Numbered from the stretch's first letter, positions 1 through 8,606 are shown. The stretch is DNA of 31,513 nt from an uncultured Clostridia bacterium (GCA_934133175.1 CAKPAX010000018.1:1-31513), one strand, 5' to 3'. Translations and numbers: made by a program. Notes: generated by a model not told the origin, from the letters alone.

Positions 1-47
1 TAGTAATGCATTAAGCTGACCAATACTAATAAATCGAGGGCTTAATC
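1..47 (+). rRNA. 23S rRNA, 3' end (partial)
   Basis: The first ~47 bases carry the conserved last segment of bacterial 23S rRNA: AAGCTGACCAATACTAAT followed by the CGAGGGCTTAA tail. Only the extreme 3' tip is present and the rest lies beyond the left edge. It is followed by 5S rRNA and tRNA-Asn, the usual order in Firmicute rRNA operons. The exact mature 3' end is approximate. Confidence 0.93.
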
Positions 48-133
48 ACAAAAGTGGATTGGAAAGGTTTATAAAAAATTCATCTATGTATTTTTGAGTG
101 TGAAAAAATAATTGAAAAATTTGAATAAAATAC

Positions 134-162
134 TTGCAAAAATATAAACTATATTATATAAT
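134..162 (+). promoter_or_regulatory. Candidate sigma-A promoter between 23S and 5S
   Basis: TTGCAA (134-139) and TATAAT (157-162) are separated by exactly 17 bases, about 30 bases before the 5S gene. This would let 5S and tRNA-Asn be transcribed apart from 16S-23S. The -10 is consensus and the -35 matches four of six bases. In such A+T-rich DNA a chance match is possible. Confidence 0.45.
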
Positions 163-192
163 AGCAAAGTAAACAAAATTAGTAATTAATTT

Positions 193-308
193 TCTAGTGA
201 TGATTACATGGAGGAAATACCTGTTCCCATACCGAACACAGAAGTCAAGCTCTAATGTGCCGAAGATACTTACGGGTTACCCTGTTGGGAAAATAGGTTG
301 TCGCTAGA
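193..308 (+). rRNA. rrf: 5S ribosomal RNA
   Basis: About 116 bases with the typical Firmicute 5S layout. The terminal helix pairs TCTAG at 193-197 with CTAGA at 304-308. Internal conserved blocks are CCTGTTCCCATACCGAACAC and GAAGTCAAGCTC in loops B and C, and the GTGCCGAAGATACTT segment. Sequence quality and G+C content are well above the surroundings, as expected for structured RNA. It sits between 23S and tRNA-Asn. Confidence 0.95.
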
Positions 309-317
309 TTTATATAT

Positions 318-393
318 TCCTCTTTAGCTCAGTTGGTAGAGCGCTCGGCTGTTAACCGATAGGTCGTTGGTTCGAGTCCAACAAGAGGAGCCA
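318..393 (+). tRNA. tRNA-Asn (GTT), CCA encoded
   Basis: Complete cloverleaf. The acceptor stem TCCTCTT (318-324) pairs with AAGAGGA (383-389), followed by discriminator G390 and an encoded CCA at 391-393. The D arm contains AGCTCAGTTGGTAGAGC, the anticodon loop is CTGTTAA with anticodon GTT, and the T arm has GGTTCGAGTCC. It lies 9 bases after 5S and is probably co-transcribed with it. Confidence 0.97.
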
Positions 394-396
394 AGA

Positions 397-434
397 AAAA
401 AAGTTTTGTAAAGTAACATTTACAAAACTTTTTT
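397..434 (+). terminator. Rho-independent terminator of the rRNA/tRNA operon
   Basis: AAGTTTTGTAAA (401-412) pairs perfectly with TTTACAAAACTT (419-430) across a 6-base loop. The stem extends through an A tract on the left and a T tract on the right (to 434). It starts four bases after the tRNA CCA end. Confidence 0.9.
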
Positions 435-564
435 ATTATGCATAAAAAGTTAAGTATAAAAATAGAAAAAATAAAAAATGAAAATAATGGAAAAAACATT
501 TATAGAGCATATAGTTGGTACGATGTTTATTATAAATATTTAATAATTAAGGAGAAAATAAATA

Positions 565-2319
565 ATGAAAAAAATTAAAGATTACCCAAGACCACAATTG
601 GTAAGAAATGAATGGCAAAATTTAAATGGAAAATGGAATTTTATTTTTGATGATGAAAATATAGGAGAAGAAAAACAATATTTTAAACAATTTCCAAAAT
701 CAAAAGAAATACTTGTTCCATTTACATATGAAACTAAAATGAGTGGAATTGATGATGAAACTGTTCATGAAAATATATGGTATTCTAATAATGTAAAATT
801 AAGATTAAATGAGAATAAAAGAACAATATTGCATTTTGAAGGAAGCGATTTCATTACTAAATTATGGATAAATGGAAAATTTGTAGGAAAAAACATAGGA
901 GGATATCATAGATTTTCTTTTGATATTAGTAAATATATAATTAATGGAGAAAATAATTTTACAATAAAAGTAGAAGATTCTTTATCCAAGAGTCAACCAA
1001 GAGGAAAACAAAGATATAAAAATGAAAGTTTTAAATGTTGGTATATTCAGACAACTGGTATATGGAAAACAATATGGATTGAAACAGTTCCTAAAAATTA
1101 TATAATATCTGTTAAAAATACACCAAACTTAGACGACCAAAATATTAATATAGAGTTAGAAACAAATATCAGCCTAAAAGAAATTGAAAACTATGAAGTT
1201 GAAATAGAAATCAAATATGATAATGAAATAATAAATGTTGAAAAAAATAAAATGGAAGACAATATATTCAAATATAAAATTAACATTTGTAATAAGCAGA
1301 ATAATCATAAAATTAAAGAATGGTCTCCTGAGCATCCGTATTTATATGATATAAGTTATAGATTATATGAAAATAATGTATTAATAGACGAAGTATCATC
1401 ATATTTTGGAGTTAGAAAAATATCAATAGAGAATTCAAAAATATTATTAAATAATAAAGAATTATATTTAAAAATGATTTTAGATCAAGGTTATTGGGCA
1501 GATTCGCATTTAACACCACCAAATGAAGAGGCTATAATAAAAGATATAGAACTAGTAAAAAAATATGGATATAATGGAATAAGAAAGCATCAAAAAGTAG
1601 AAGATGAAAGATTCTTATATTACTGTGACATAAATGGTATATTAGTTTGGAGTGAAATGGCTAATTGTTATGAGTTTAATAATAGGTCAGCAGAATATTT
1701 TATGGATGAATGGATTAAAGTAGTAAAACAAAATTATAATCACCCATCAATAATTACGTGGGTACCTATTAATGAATCATGGGGAATTCGTGAAGTACCA
1801 GAAAATATAGAACAACAAAACTTTGCAAATAGCATGTATTATATTACTAAAGCATTTGATAAAACTAGACCAGTAATATCAAATGATGGTTGGGAACATA
1901 CGATATCAGATATAATAACTATTCATGATTATAAACAAGAAGCTAATTTATTATATAATGAATATAATGATAAAGAATTAGCAGTATTAAATAATAAGAA
2001 GCAATATAATAAAACTCATAGATTATTTAGTGGTAATTATAAATATAATGGACAACCTATTATAATGAGTGAATATGGAGGTATAGCACTAAATTCAAAT
2101 AAAGGTTGGGGATACGGAAAACAGGTAGTAGATGAAAATGAGTTTATAAAAAGATTTAAGGATTTAACCGATGCAATAAAAAATACGCACTATATAACAG
2201 GATATTGTTATACACAATTAACTGATGTTCAACAGGAGATAAATGGTTTAGTTGATGAGAACAGAAAAGAGAAATTTAGTGATGAAATTATTTATAAAAT
2301 AAGAAGTGTAAATAAATAG
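565..2319 (+). CDS. Glycoside hydrolase family 2 enzyme (beta-galactosidase/beta-glucuronidase-like)
   Basis: 584-residue cytoplasmic enzyme with no signal peptide. It has the GH2 order: an N-terminal sugar-binding jelly roll (about 1-175, starting with PRPQLVRNEWQNLNGKW), an Ig-like domain (about 178-285), and a TIM barrel to the end. The acid/base motif NHPSIITWVPINESWG places Glu404 and the motif PIIMSEYGG places the nucleophile Glu503. Length is close to beta-glucuronidases (about 600) and far shorter than LacZ. Substrate cannot be decided from sequence; beta-galactoside or beta-glucuronide are both possible. No sugar transporter or regulator lies beside it. AAGGAG at 549-554 supports the start. 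A terminator follows at 2374, so it is probably transcribed alone. Confidence 0.9.
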   Translation: MKKIKDYPRPQLVRNEWQNLNGKWNFIFDDENIGEEKQYFKQFPKSKEILVPFTYETKMSGIDDETVHENIWYSNNVKLRLNENKRTILHFEGSDFITKLWINGKFVGKNIGGYHRFSFDISKYIINGENNFTIKVEDSLSKSQPRGKQRYKNESFKCWYIQTTGIWKTIWIETVPKNYIISVKNTPNLDDQNINIELETNISLKEIENYEVEIEIKYDNEIINVEKNKMEDNIFKYKINICNKQNNHKIKEWSPEHPYLYDISYRLYENNVLIDEVSSYFGVRKISIENSKILLNNKELYLKMILDQGYWADSHLTPPNEEAIIKDIELVKKYGYNGIRKHQKVEDERFLYYCDINGILVWSEMANCYEFNNRSAEYFMDEWIKVVKQNYNHPSIITWVPINESWGIREVPENIEQQNFANSMYYITKAFDKTRPVISNDGWEHTISDIITIHDYKQEANLLYNEYNDKELAVLNNKKQYNKTHRLFSGNYKYNGQPIIMSEYGGIALNSNKGWGYGKQVVDENEFIKRFKDLTDAIKNTHYITGYCYTQLTDVQQEINGLVDENRKEKFSDEIIYKIRSVNK

Positions 2320-2373
2320 GAAAAACATGTATAAAATTTACAAAAAAGCAAATAAATTATTAGAAAAACATTA

Positions 2374-2406
2374 AAATAACAGATAAGAAATTATCTGTTA
2401 TTTTTT
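2374..2406 (+). terminator. Rho-independent terminator after the GH2 gene
   Basis: Perfect 13-bp stem: AAATAACAGATAA (2374-2386) and TTATCTGTTATTT (2391-2403), with a GAAA tetraloop and a T run through 2406. Confidence 0.88.
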
Positions 2407-2444
2407 GTGATTAAAAATAAAGCTTAAAATTAATAATTTCAAAC

Positions 2445-2473
2445 TTGAAAAATAAATATTCTTATGATATTAT
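2445..2473 (+). promoter_or_regulatory. Sigma-A promoter with extended -10
   Basis: TTGAAA (2445-2450), a 17-base spacer and TATTAT (2468-2473). TGA immediately precedes the -10, giving an extended -10 (TGn). It lies 35 bases before the start of the MATE-like gene and just after a terminator. Confidence 0.65.
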
Positions 2474-2508
2474 ACAAATTATAAAAAAATGGAGAAAATA
2501 ATAGAAAA

Positions 2509-3714
2509 ATGAAAGAATTTATATCTTTACTCATAAGTTTTTTATTTATGGGAATTGCTGATAATATAGATTCAGCTTTTAATAATGCAGTAAGTATAGA
2601 TGCAATAGTTGTATGTGGAAGCTTATTTTCAATAGATTTAATTTTAAAGTCATTAGGTGATATTGGAATTTATACATATAGAATAGTTAGAAAAGATGAA
2701 TCAAAATATTTAATAATTCAAGCATTTACAAGTTGTATATTAGGAATAATAGGATTTATATTTAGAGATTTATTAATAAATATATTTGATTTAACAGAGA
2801 TACAAAAAATTATGTTATCAAATATTTTAAAGCTATATATTTTATATTTAGTATTTGGAAGAATGGCAAATTCATTATTTGAAATTGTAAGGTTAAAAAA
2901 TGAATTAAAACTATATCGAAAATCTTTAGTATTGTTTTATATATTATTAATCTCGTTAGATGCAGTGGTTTATATAACGACTAAAAATTTAAATTTGTTA
3001 TTTTGTGCAACAATAATTGCATGGATATTATCAATTATATACATGTTATATAAATTAAAAATTAAAATCGAATTACCAGATAAGGAATCATTAGAAAATG
3101 TCTATAAATATGGTTTGCCAACCTCTATGGAAAGATTATTATCAAGAATATTTATACTTATATATGGTGCTATAGCAAGTCATTTGGGTACAGAAAAGTA
3201 TTCAATACATACAATTTGTTATTCTGTTTGTGTTAGTTTAGAGATAATAACAAATTCATATAATGCAGCTTTAATGATTAAAATACCAATTAATGGTACT
3301 TATGAAGAACAATATAATACTATTATGGAAATGAAGAAAAAATGTTTTGGAATTATTATTTTATTAAATTATGTATTTTGTATGATATATTTAATTATTT
3401 CACATGGAAGTTTGTCAATAAGAACTTGTTTTCCATATATTATATTTTATTCATTTGGAGTATTTGGATTATATCCATATGAAACATATAAAACATTATG
3501 TATTGCACAAAGAAAACCAAAAATATTATTGTGGGGATCAACAATTGGAGTTATGATAAGACTTATAGTTTGTATCTTATTTTATAAATCATCAATATCT
3601 CTATTTGCATTTGGAATAGCAAATTTTGTTGATTTCTATTCTAGAAGTTTAATGTACAGAATCGGTTTATTTGATGTTAAGAAAATTGAAAATAAAGAAT
3701 TAGTTGAAGAGTAA
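2509..3714 (+). CDS. MATE-family-like multidrug/solute transporter
   Basis: 401-residue integral membrane protein with about 10-12 hydrophobic segments. The segment around residues 195-235 (YGLPTSMERLLSRIF, then IASHLGTEKYSIHT) follows the pattern of the second half of MATE transporters, where a G-x-P motif precedes a helix and an alternating small-residue segment. MATE proteins usually have 440-460 residues and 12 helices, so this one is somewhat short and divergent, mainly at the N-terminus. Known MATE proteins export drugs or metabolites using Na+ or H+ gradients; the substrate here is unknown. GGAG at 2491-2494 lies 14 bases before the ATG, a little far. A relative in the polysaccharide-flippase superfamily is the main alternative. 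Confidence 0.6.
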   Translation: MKEFISLLISFLFMGIADNIDSAFNNAVSIDAIVVCGSLFSIDLILKSLGDIGIYTYRIVRKDESKYLIIQAFTSCILGIIGFIFRDLLINIFDLTEIQKIMLSNILKLYILYLVFGRMANSLFEIVRLKNELKLYRKSLVLFYILLISLDAVVYITTKNLNLLFCATIIAWILSIIYMLYKLKIKIELPDKESLENVYKYGLPTSMERLLSRIFILIYGAIASHLGTEKYSIHTICYSVCVSLEIITNSYNAALMIKIPINGTYEEQYNTIMEMKKKCFGIIILLNYVFCMIYLIISHGSLSIRTCFPYIIFYSFGVFGLYPYETYKTLCIAQRKPKILLWGSTIGVMIRLIVCILFYKSSISLFAFGIANFVDFYSRSLMYRIGLFDVKKIENKELVEE

Positions 3715-3768
3715 CAAATATTTATAATTAGATAATATCCTATACAAAAGAAGGAGAAAACGATATTT

Positions 3769-4431
3769 ATGAAAATAAAAAAAGTATTAAAAATAATAGG
3801 AATAATTTTATTAATTCTAGTCGTTTTACTAATAATTCATACAATTAGAAATTTTATTATAATAAAGAGCCTACAAAAAAATTTTAGCCAATATGAATTA
3901 AAAAATAATTATCATATAACATCAGTAGCAAAAGAAAGTGAAAATGTTACTATTACAATGAATTATTATAAAAAGGATACAAAACAAGTAGTATTCTTAG
4001 AAAGAAATATCGATGGTGATATATTAAAATTATCTATGTATGATAATGGGGAAAGAGTAGATATGTTTATAGATAATGAAAAAGAAAAGACTTGTAGATT
4101 AGATGTAGGTACAGAAGTAATACAAATTAACTTAGTTAATTATTTAGAAACAGATAATAATTGGCAAACATTTTTAGGAAGCTTTTTAGCTAGAATTACA
4201 AAAGGTGATTACAATAAAAAAGAATGTTACATTATAAATAATTTTATTAGTCCATTATTTATGAATGATGAAGATAAAAATGAAGTTTATTTAGAAAAAG
4301 ATACAGGATTATATATAAAATCTATATTTGGAAGTACAGTAACAGATAGAAATTATGAATTTGATAATGTAAAAGATACAATTTTTGAAGAACCTAATAT
4401 TGGAGAGTATAAAATATTAAAAGATAATTAA
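3769..4431 (+). CDS. Membrane-anchored protein of unknown function
   Basis: 220 residues. Residues 1-7 are basic and 8-31 form one strong hydrophobic helix (IIGIILLILVVLLIIHTI) with no lipobox or obvious cleavage site, so the protein is probably a type II anchor with its bulk outside the membrane. The outer part is beta-rich and ends with a segment (EVYLEKDTGLYIKSIFGS) that resembles the late strands of LolA/LppX-like folds often seen in clostridial surface proteins; this is inference only. AAGGAG at 3751-3756 lies upstream. It may be co-transcribed with the transporter before it, 54 bases away, and a terminator follows. Confidence 0.7.
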   Translation: MKIKKVLKIIGIILLILVVLLIIHTIRNFIIIKSLQKNFSQYELKNNYHITSVAKESENVTITMNYYKKDTKQVVFLERNIDGDILKLSMYDNGERVDMFIDNEKEKTCRLDVGTEVIQINLVNYLETDNNWQTFLGSFLARITKGDYNKKECYIINNFISPLFMNDEDKNEVYLEKDTGLYIKSIFGSTVTDRNYEFDNVKDTIFEEPNIGEYKILKDN

Positions 4432-4466
4432 AATAAAGAGAAGATGATAAAATGTCATCTTCTTTA
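4432..4466 (+). terminator. Rho-independent terminator
   Basis: AATAAAGAGAAGATGA and TCATCTTCTTTATT form a stem with a 2-base bulge and a short loop, starting right after the stop codon of the preceding gene. A T-rich stretch follows. Confidence 0.7.
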
Positions 4467-4505
4467 TTATATTATAAAGTATTTTAAAAATTTTCGAAAA
4501 AAGTA

Positions 4506-4536
4506 TTGACTTTGAGTTAACTCAAAGTGTTATATA
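4506..4536 (+). promoter_or_regulatory. MerR-type promoter and operator (19-bp spacer, 20-bp palindrome)
   Basis: The -35 TTGACT (4506-4511) and -10 TATATA (4531-4536) are 19 bases apart rather than 17. The spacer is filled by the perfect palindrome ACTTTGAGTTAACTCAAAGT (4509-4528). An over-long spacer carrying a dyad is the mark of promoters activated by MerR-family regulators, which twist the DNA to realign the two boxes. It heads the redox operon starting at 4596. No merR gene is in the window. Confidence 0.85.
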
Positions 4537-4595
4537 TTAATTGGATTAAAAATAAAAATTATATAAATATTAAAAAATGTAAGGAGGAATTAAGT

Positions 4596-5327
4596 ATGGA
4601 AAAACAAACTGCTGGTAGAGAAAATTTAGGAAAACTAGCCCCTAAATTTGCAGAATTAAATGACGATGTATTATTTGGAGAGGTATGGTCAAGAGAAGAT
4701 AAAATGTCATTAAGAGATAGAAGTATTGCTACTATATCAGCTTTAATGGTACAAGGATTATTTCCTCAATTAAAAGCTCATTTTATATTAGGAAAAAAAC
4801 ATGGGGTAACAAAAGAAGAAGCGGTAGAAATTGTAACACAACTAGCTTTTTATTGTGGATGGCCAAAAGCATGGAGTGCATTTCCTTTAATAGAAGAAGT
4901 GTATGGGAATGAAGAAACAAAAAATGAACATGGAGGTGTTTTCGGTCAAGGAGAACCTAATGTTAATTTTGCACAATATTTTACAGGAAAATCATATTTA
5001 AAACCATTAGCAAAAACTGATAATGTTTTTATTGCAAATGTAACATTTGAGCCAGGTTGTAGAAATAATTGGCATATACACCATGCTACAAAAAATGGAG
5101 GACAAATTTTAATTTGTGTAGATGGAGAAGGTTGGTATCAAGAAGAAGGAAAAGAAGCACAAAGTTTAAAACCAGGAGATGTTATTACAATACCTGCAAA
5201 TGTAAAACATTGGCATGGAGCAAAGGCAAATAGTTGGTTTAGCCATATTGCAATAGAAGTACCAGGAGAAAATACATCAAACGAATGGTGTGAAAAAGTT
5301 GAAGATGAAGAATATAGTAAATTATAA
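4596..5327 (+). CDS. Carboxymuconolactone decarboxylase-like / cupin two-domain protein
   Basis: 243 residues from the ATG preceded by AAGGAGG at 4581-4587; an in-frame GTG at 4527 falls inside the operator and is rejected. The N-terminal half (about 8-105) is a CMD/AhpD-like helical domain (LRDRSIATISALMVQG, then FYCGWPKAWSAF). The C-terminal half (about 135-240) is a cupin with likely metal ligands in WHIHH (His160, His162, His163) and in KHWHG (His205, His207). Such fusions are common in MerR-controlled stress operons of Firmicutes and are thought to act on quinones, lactones or aldehydes; the exact reaction is unknown. The flavin-reductase-like gene follows 16 bases later. Confidence 0.88.
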   Translation: MEKQTAGRENLGKLAPKFAELNDDVLFGEVWSREDKMSLRDRSIATISALMVQGLFPQLKAHFILGKKHGVTKEEAVEIVTQLAFYCGWPKAWSAFPLIEEVYGNEETKNEHGGVFGQGEPNVNFAQYFTGKSYLKPLAKTDNVFIANVTFEPGCRNNWHIHHATKNGGQILICVDGEGWYQEEGKEAQSLKPGDVITIPANVKHWHGAKANSWFSHIAIEVPGENTSNEWCEKVEDEEYSKL

Positions 5328-5343
5328 TTAAGGAGGATAAATT

Positions 5344-5895
5344 ATGAGAAAAGATTTAGGAAATAAAATGAATTTTTTACCACTTCCAGTATTAATGATT
5401 GGAACTTATGACAAAGATGGAAAGGCAAATGTAATGAATGCTGCATGGGGAGGAATATATGATTATGGAAAAATATATATTGCCTTATCAAAACATAAAA
5501 CAACAGAAAATTTAGAATTAAAAAAGGCATTTACAGTAGGATTTGCAACAAAGAAAACAGAAGAGATATCAGACTATTTTGGGGTAGTATCTGGGAATAA
5601 AGAAGATAAAATAGCAAAAACAGGAGTGCATGTAACAAAGTCGAATTTTGTAGATGCGCCTATTATTGAAGAATATCCATTAACATTAGAATGTACGGTT
5701 GACTCATTTGAAGATGGGGAATTAATAGGAAATGTTGTAAATTGTTCTGTAGATGAGGAATATTTAGACGAAAATGGAAAAATAGATATTGATAAAATGA
5801 AAATAATCACATTTGATATGGTAAGTAACACATATAGAGTTTTAGGAGAAGTTGTTGGAAATGCTTTTAAAGATGGTTTAAAATTAAAAGACTAG
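5344..5895 (+). CDS. Flavin reductase-like FMN-binding protein
   Basis: 183 residues, soluble. It fits the flavin-reductase-like split-barrel family: residues 10-35 (LPLPVLMIGTYDKDGKANVMNAAW) form the flavin-binding strand region, with the usual KHKTTENL segment after it and a C-terminal YRVLGEVVGNAF strand. Family members bind FMN and reduce flavin or other small oxidised molecules with NAD(P)H. AAGGAGG at 5330-5336 precedes the ATG. It is the second gene of the MerR-type operon and may supply reduced flavin to, or take electrons from, the flavodoxin encoded next. Substrate not determinable. Confidence 0.87.
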   Translation: MRKDLGNKMNFLPLPVLMIGTYDKDGKANVMNAAWGGIYDYGKIYIALSKHKTTENLELKKAFTVGFATKKTEEISDYFGVVSGNKEDKIAKTGVHVTKSNFVDAPIIEEYPLTLECTVDSFEDGELIGNVVNCSVDEEYLDENGKIDIDKMKIITFDMVSNTYRVLGEVVGNAFKDGLKLKD

Positions 5896-5930
5896 TATAA
5901 AAAAACTATAAATAGTATAAAGGAGAAAAA

Positions 5931-6644
5931 ATGAATAAAGGTTTAATAGGTTTTATAATAGCAGTAATTGTTATAGTTGTTGCAGTTGCAGGATTTGCAG
6001 TATATAAAAATAACAATACAAATACTGATAATAACAATATTGAGAAAGATGTAGAAAATAATATACAAGAAGAAAATGTAAATAGTGAAAGAAATACAAC
6101 TGAAGGTAAAACAGAAAATACAGTTACAAGTAATACAGAAACAAAAAATTTATCAAATGATAAAAGTAAAATATTAGTTGTATATTATTCTGCTCAAAGT
6201 CATACAAAATTAGTTGCAGAAAAGATTGCTAAAAATTTAAATGCGGATATTTTTGAAATTGTACCAGAAGAACCATATACAAGTGATGATTTAAATTGGT
6301 CAAATGATAATTCAAGAGTTTCAAAAGAACATAATGACGAATCTTTAAGAGATGTAAAATTAAAAAATACAAAAGTAGATAATTGGGAAAATTATGACAC
6401 AGTATTAATAGGTTATCCAATCTGGTGGGGAATTGCAGCATGGCCAGTAGATACTTTTGTAAAAGCAAATAATTTTGAAGGAAAAAAAGTAATACCATTC
6501 TGTACATCATCCTCATCTAGTTTAGGACAAAGCGGAAATTTGTTAGAAAAGGAAGCTAATTCAGGAAATTGGTTAGATGGTCATAGATTTAGTTCAAGTG
6601 CATCAGATTCTGATATAAAAAATTGGACAGACGGTTTAAAATAA
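5931..6644 (+). CDS. Membrane-anchored flavodoxin
   Basis: 237 residues. Residues 4-24 form a single uncleaved-looking transmembrane helix (GLIGFIIAVIVIVVAVAGF). An Asn/Glu/Thr-rich linker runs to about residue 77. A flavodoxin domain fills the rest: phosphate loop YYSAQSHTK (a variant of YSxTGxT), the first ring-stacking segment GYPIWWGIAAW, and the loop FCTSSSSSLGQSG. It belongs to the flavodoxin_4-like group found beside aldo/keto reductases. An N-in signal anchor would place the FMN domain outside the cell, which is unusual; the topology is inference. AAGGAG at 5921-5926 supports the start. Confidence 0.88.
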   Translation: MNKGLIGFIIAVIVIVVAVAGFAVYKNNNTNTDNNNIEKDVENNIQEENVNSERNTTEGKTENTVTSNTETKNLSNDKSKILVVYYSAQSHTKLVAEKIAKNLNADIFEIVPEEPYTSDDLNWSNDNSRVSKEHNDESLRDVKLKNTKVDNWENYDTVLIGYPIWWGIAAWPVDTFVKANNFEGKKVIPFCTSSSSSLGQSGNLLEKEANSGNWLDGHRFSSSASDSDIKNWTDGLK

Positions 6645-6669
6645 ATAGTTAGAGATGAAGTATAAGACA

Positions 6670-7340
6670 ATGGAAAAATTAAAATTAAATAATGGCGTAG
6701 AAATGCGAAACTTTGGATTAGGAACATATCTTATTAAACCAGAAGATGCTGAAATAACAGTAAGAGAAGGATTAAAGATGGGATTATATTGATTTATTGT
6801 TTATTCATCAACCTGGTGAAAATTATATGGCAGGTTATAAACAATTAGAAAAAGCATATAAAGAAGGAAAAATAAAAGCGATAGGAATTTCTAACTTTGA
6901 AGGAAAATATATAGAAGAACTTTTACAAAATTATGAGATAAAACCACAAGTTATTCAAGTAGAAGCACATCCATATTACACACAAGATGAATTAAGAAAA
7001 ATATAAGATAAAGAAAATATTAAATTAATGAGTTGGTATCCACTAGGACATGGAGATTCATCTCTTATGAATGAAGAAGTATTTAAAAATTAAGTGAGAA
7101 ATATCATAAAACACCAGCTCAAATTATTTTGAGATGGCATACACAAATGGGATTTATTGTAATACCAGGAACAAGAATGTTGAGCAGGTTAAAGAAAATT
7201 TTGATGTATTTGATTTTAAACTAACAGATGAAGATATGAAAGAAATATCAAAAATCAATAAAAATGAAAGATACTATACAAGAGCTAATGATATGTTAAA
7301 ACAATTTGCAACTTGGCAACCAGAATATGAAAAGGAGTAA
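6670..7340 (+). pseudogene. Aldo/keto reductase, decayed
   Basis: The N-terminus reads as an intact aldo/keto reductase start (LKLNNGVEMRNFGLGTYLI, from ATG 6670). At about 6775-6785 it jumps to another frame at YIDLLFIHQP; roughly 50 codons are missing, including the part that holds the catalytic Asp, Tyr and Lys in the family. The body continues (KAIGISNFEG, QVIQVEAHPYY) to an in-frame TAA at 7004-7006, another stop before LSEKYHKTPAQIILRW, and a frameshift after IPGTR into NVEQVKENFDVF. The last frame ends at 7340. Four separate lesions make it non-functional. It was presumably the last gene of the redox operon. Confidence 0.9.
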
Positions 7341-7405
7341 TATTGAACTCAAAATAAAGGAATATAGGTTTAAAATAGATATGTCACAAATATATTGAAA
7401 AAATA

Positions 7406-7434
7406 TTGACTACAAAATAGATAAATAGTATAAT
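7406..7434 (+). promoter_or_regulatory. Near-consensus sigma-A promoter
   Basis: TTGACT (7406-7411), 17 bases and TATAAT (7429-7434). It matches consensus at eleven of twelve positions. There is no intact gene downstream; the first thing it would transcribe is the candidate structured RNA from about 7441, then remnants of iscU-like and mnmA genes. Confidence 0.7.
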
Positions 7435-7440
7435 TATTTT

Positions 7441-7525
7441 TGATTTAGAAGCAAAGAAAAATAGAGATCTATCCTGCCGATAAATCTCATCCATCACACA
7501 GATAATGGCTTTGCTCTTATCTTTT
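7441..7525 (+). ncRNA. Candidate structured RNA / leader
   Basis: Bases ~7469-7521 are far richer in G+C than the surrounding decay zone. AGCAAAG (7450-7456) pairs with CTTTGCT (7509-7515). Inside, GAGAT (7464-7468) pairs with ATCTC (7484-7488) and TATC (7470-7473) with GATA (7479-7482) around a CTGCC loop. AGATAA (7500-7505) pairs with TTATCT (7517-7522), followed by T's to 7525; this could be a terminator and is in pseudoknot register with the first helix. It starts about 7 bases after a near-consensus promoter. I do not recognise a known RNA family; it may be a small RNA or a regulatory leader of the lost gene cluster. Confidence 0.45.
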
Positions 7526-7572
7526 ATATTAACACTGATTTAAAAAGTTGTCAATAAATAAAAAAGAAAAAG

Positions 7573-7644
7573 GTAAAAATTTCAATAGAAGATTTAAACA
7601 ACGTTTATAATGAATTAATAATGGAACATAGTATGAATTCCTAA
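7573..7644 (+). pseudogene. IscU/NifU-like scaffold protein, N-terminal remnant
   Basis: One frame from 7573 reads ISIEDLNNVYNELIMEHSMNS before a TAA at 7642. This matches the first helix of IscU/SufU/NifU-type iron-sulfur scaffold proteins (LYxxxIMxHxxNPRN). Only about 23 codons remain, with no start codon, and the reading stops where it meets a perfect inverted repeat. In many clostridia iscU directly precedes mnmA, and an mnmA remnant follows here, which supports the call. The match is short, so it could be chance. Confidence 0.5.
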
Positions 7645-7665
7645 TAAAAAAGTTTTATTAGGAAT
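7637..7665. repeat. Perfect 13-bp inverted repeat at a pseudogene junction
   Basis: ATTCCTAATAAAA (7637-7649) and TTTTATTAGGAAT (7653-7665) flank an AAG loop. No T run follows on either strand, so it is a poor terminator. It sits exactly between the iscU-like and mnmA remnants and may mark a deletion or an excised element. Confidence 0.7.
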
Positions 7666-8573
<908 letters not shown>

Positions 8574-8606
8574 AAAATAATATTAATAATAATGGAGGTA
8601 AAACAA

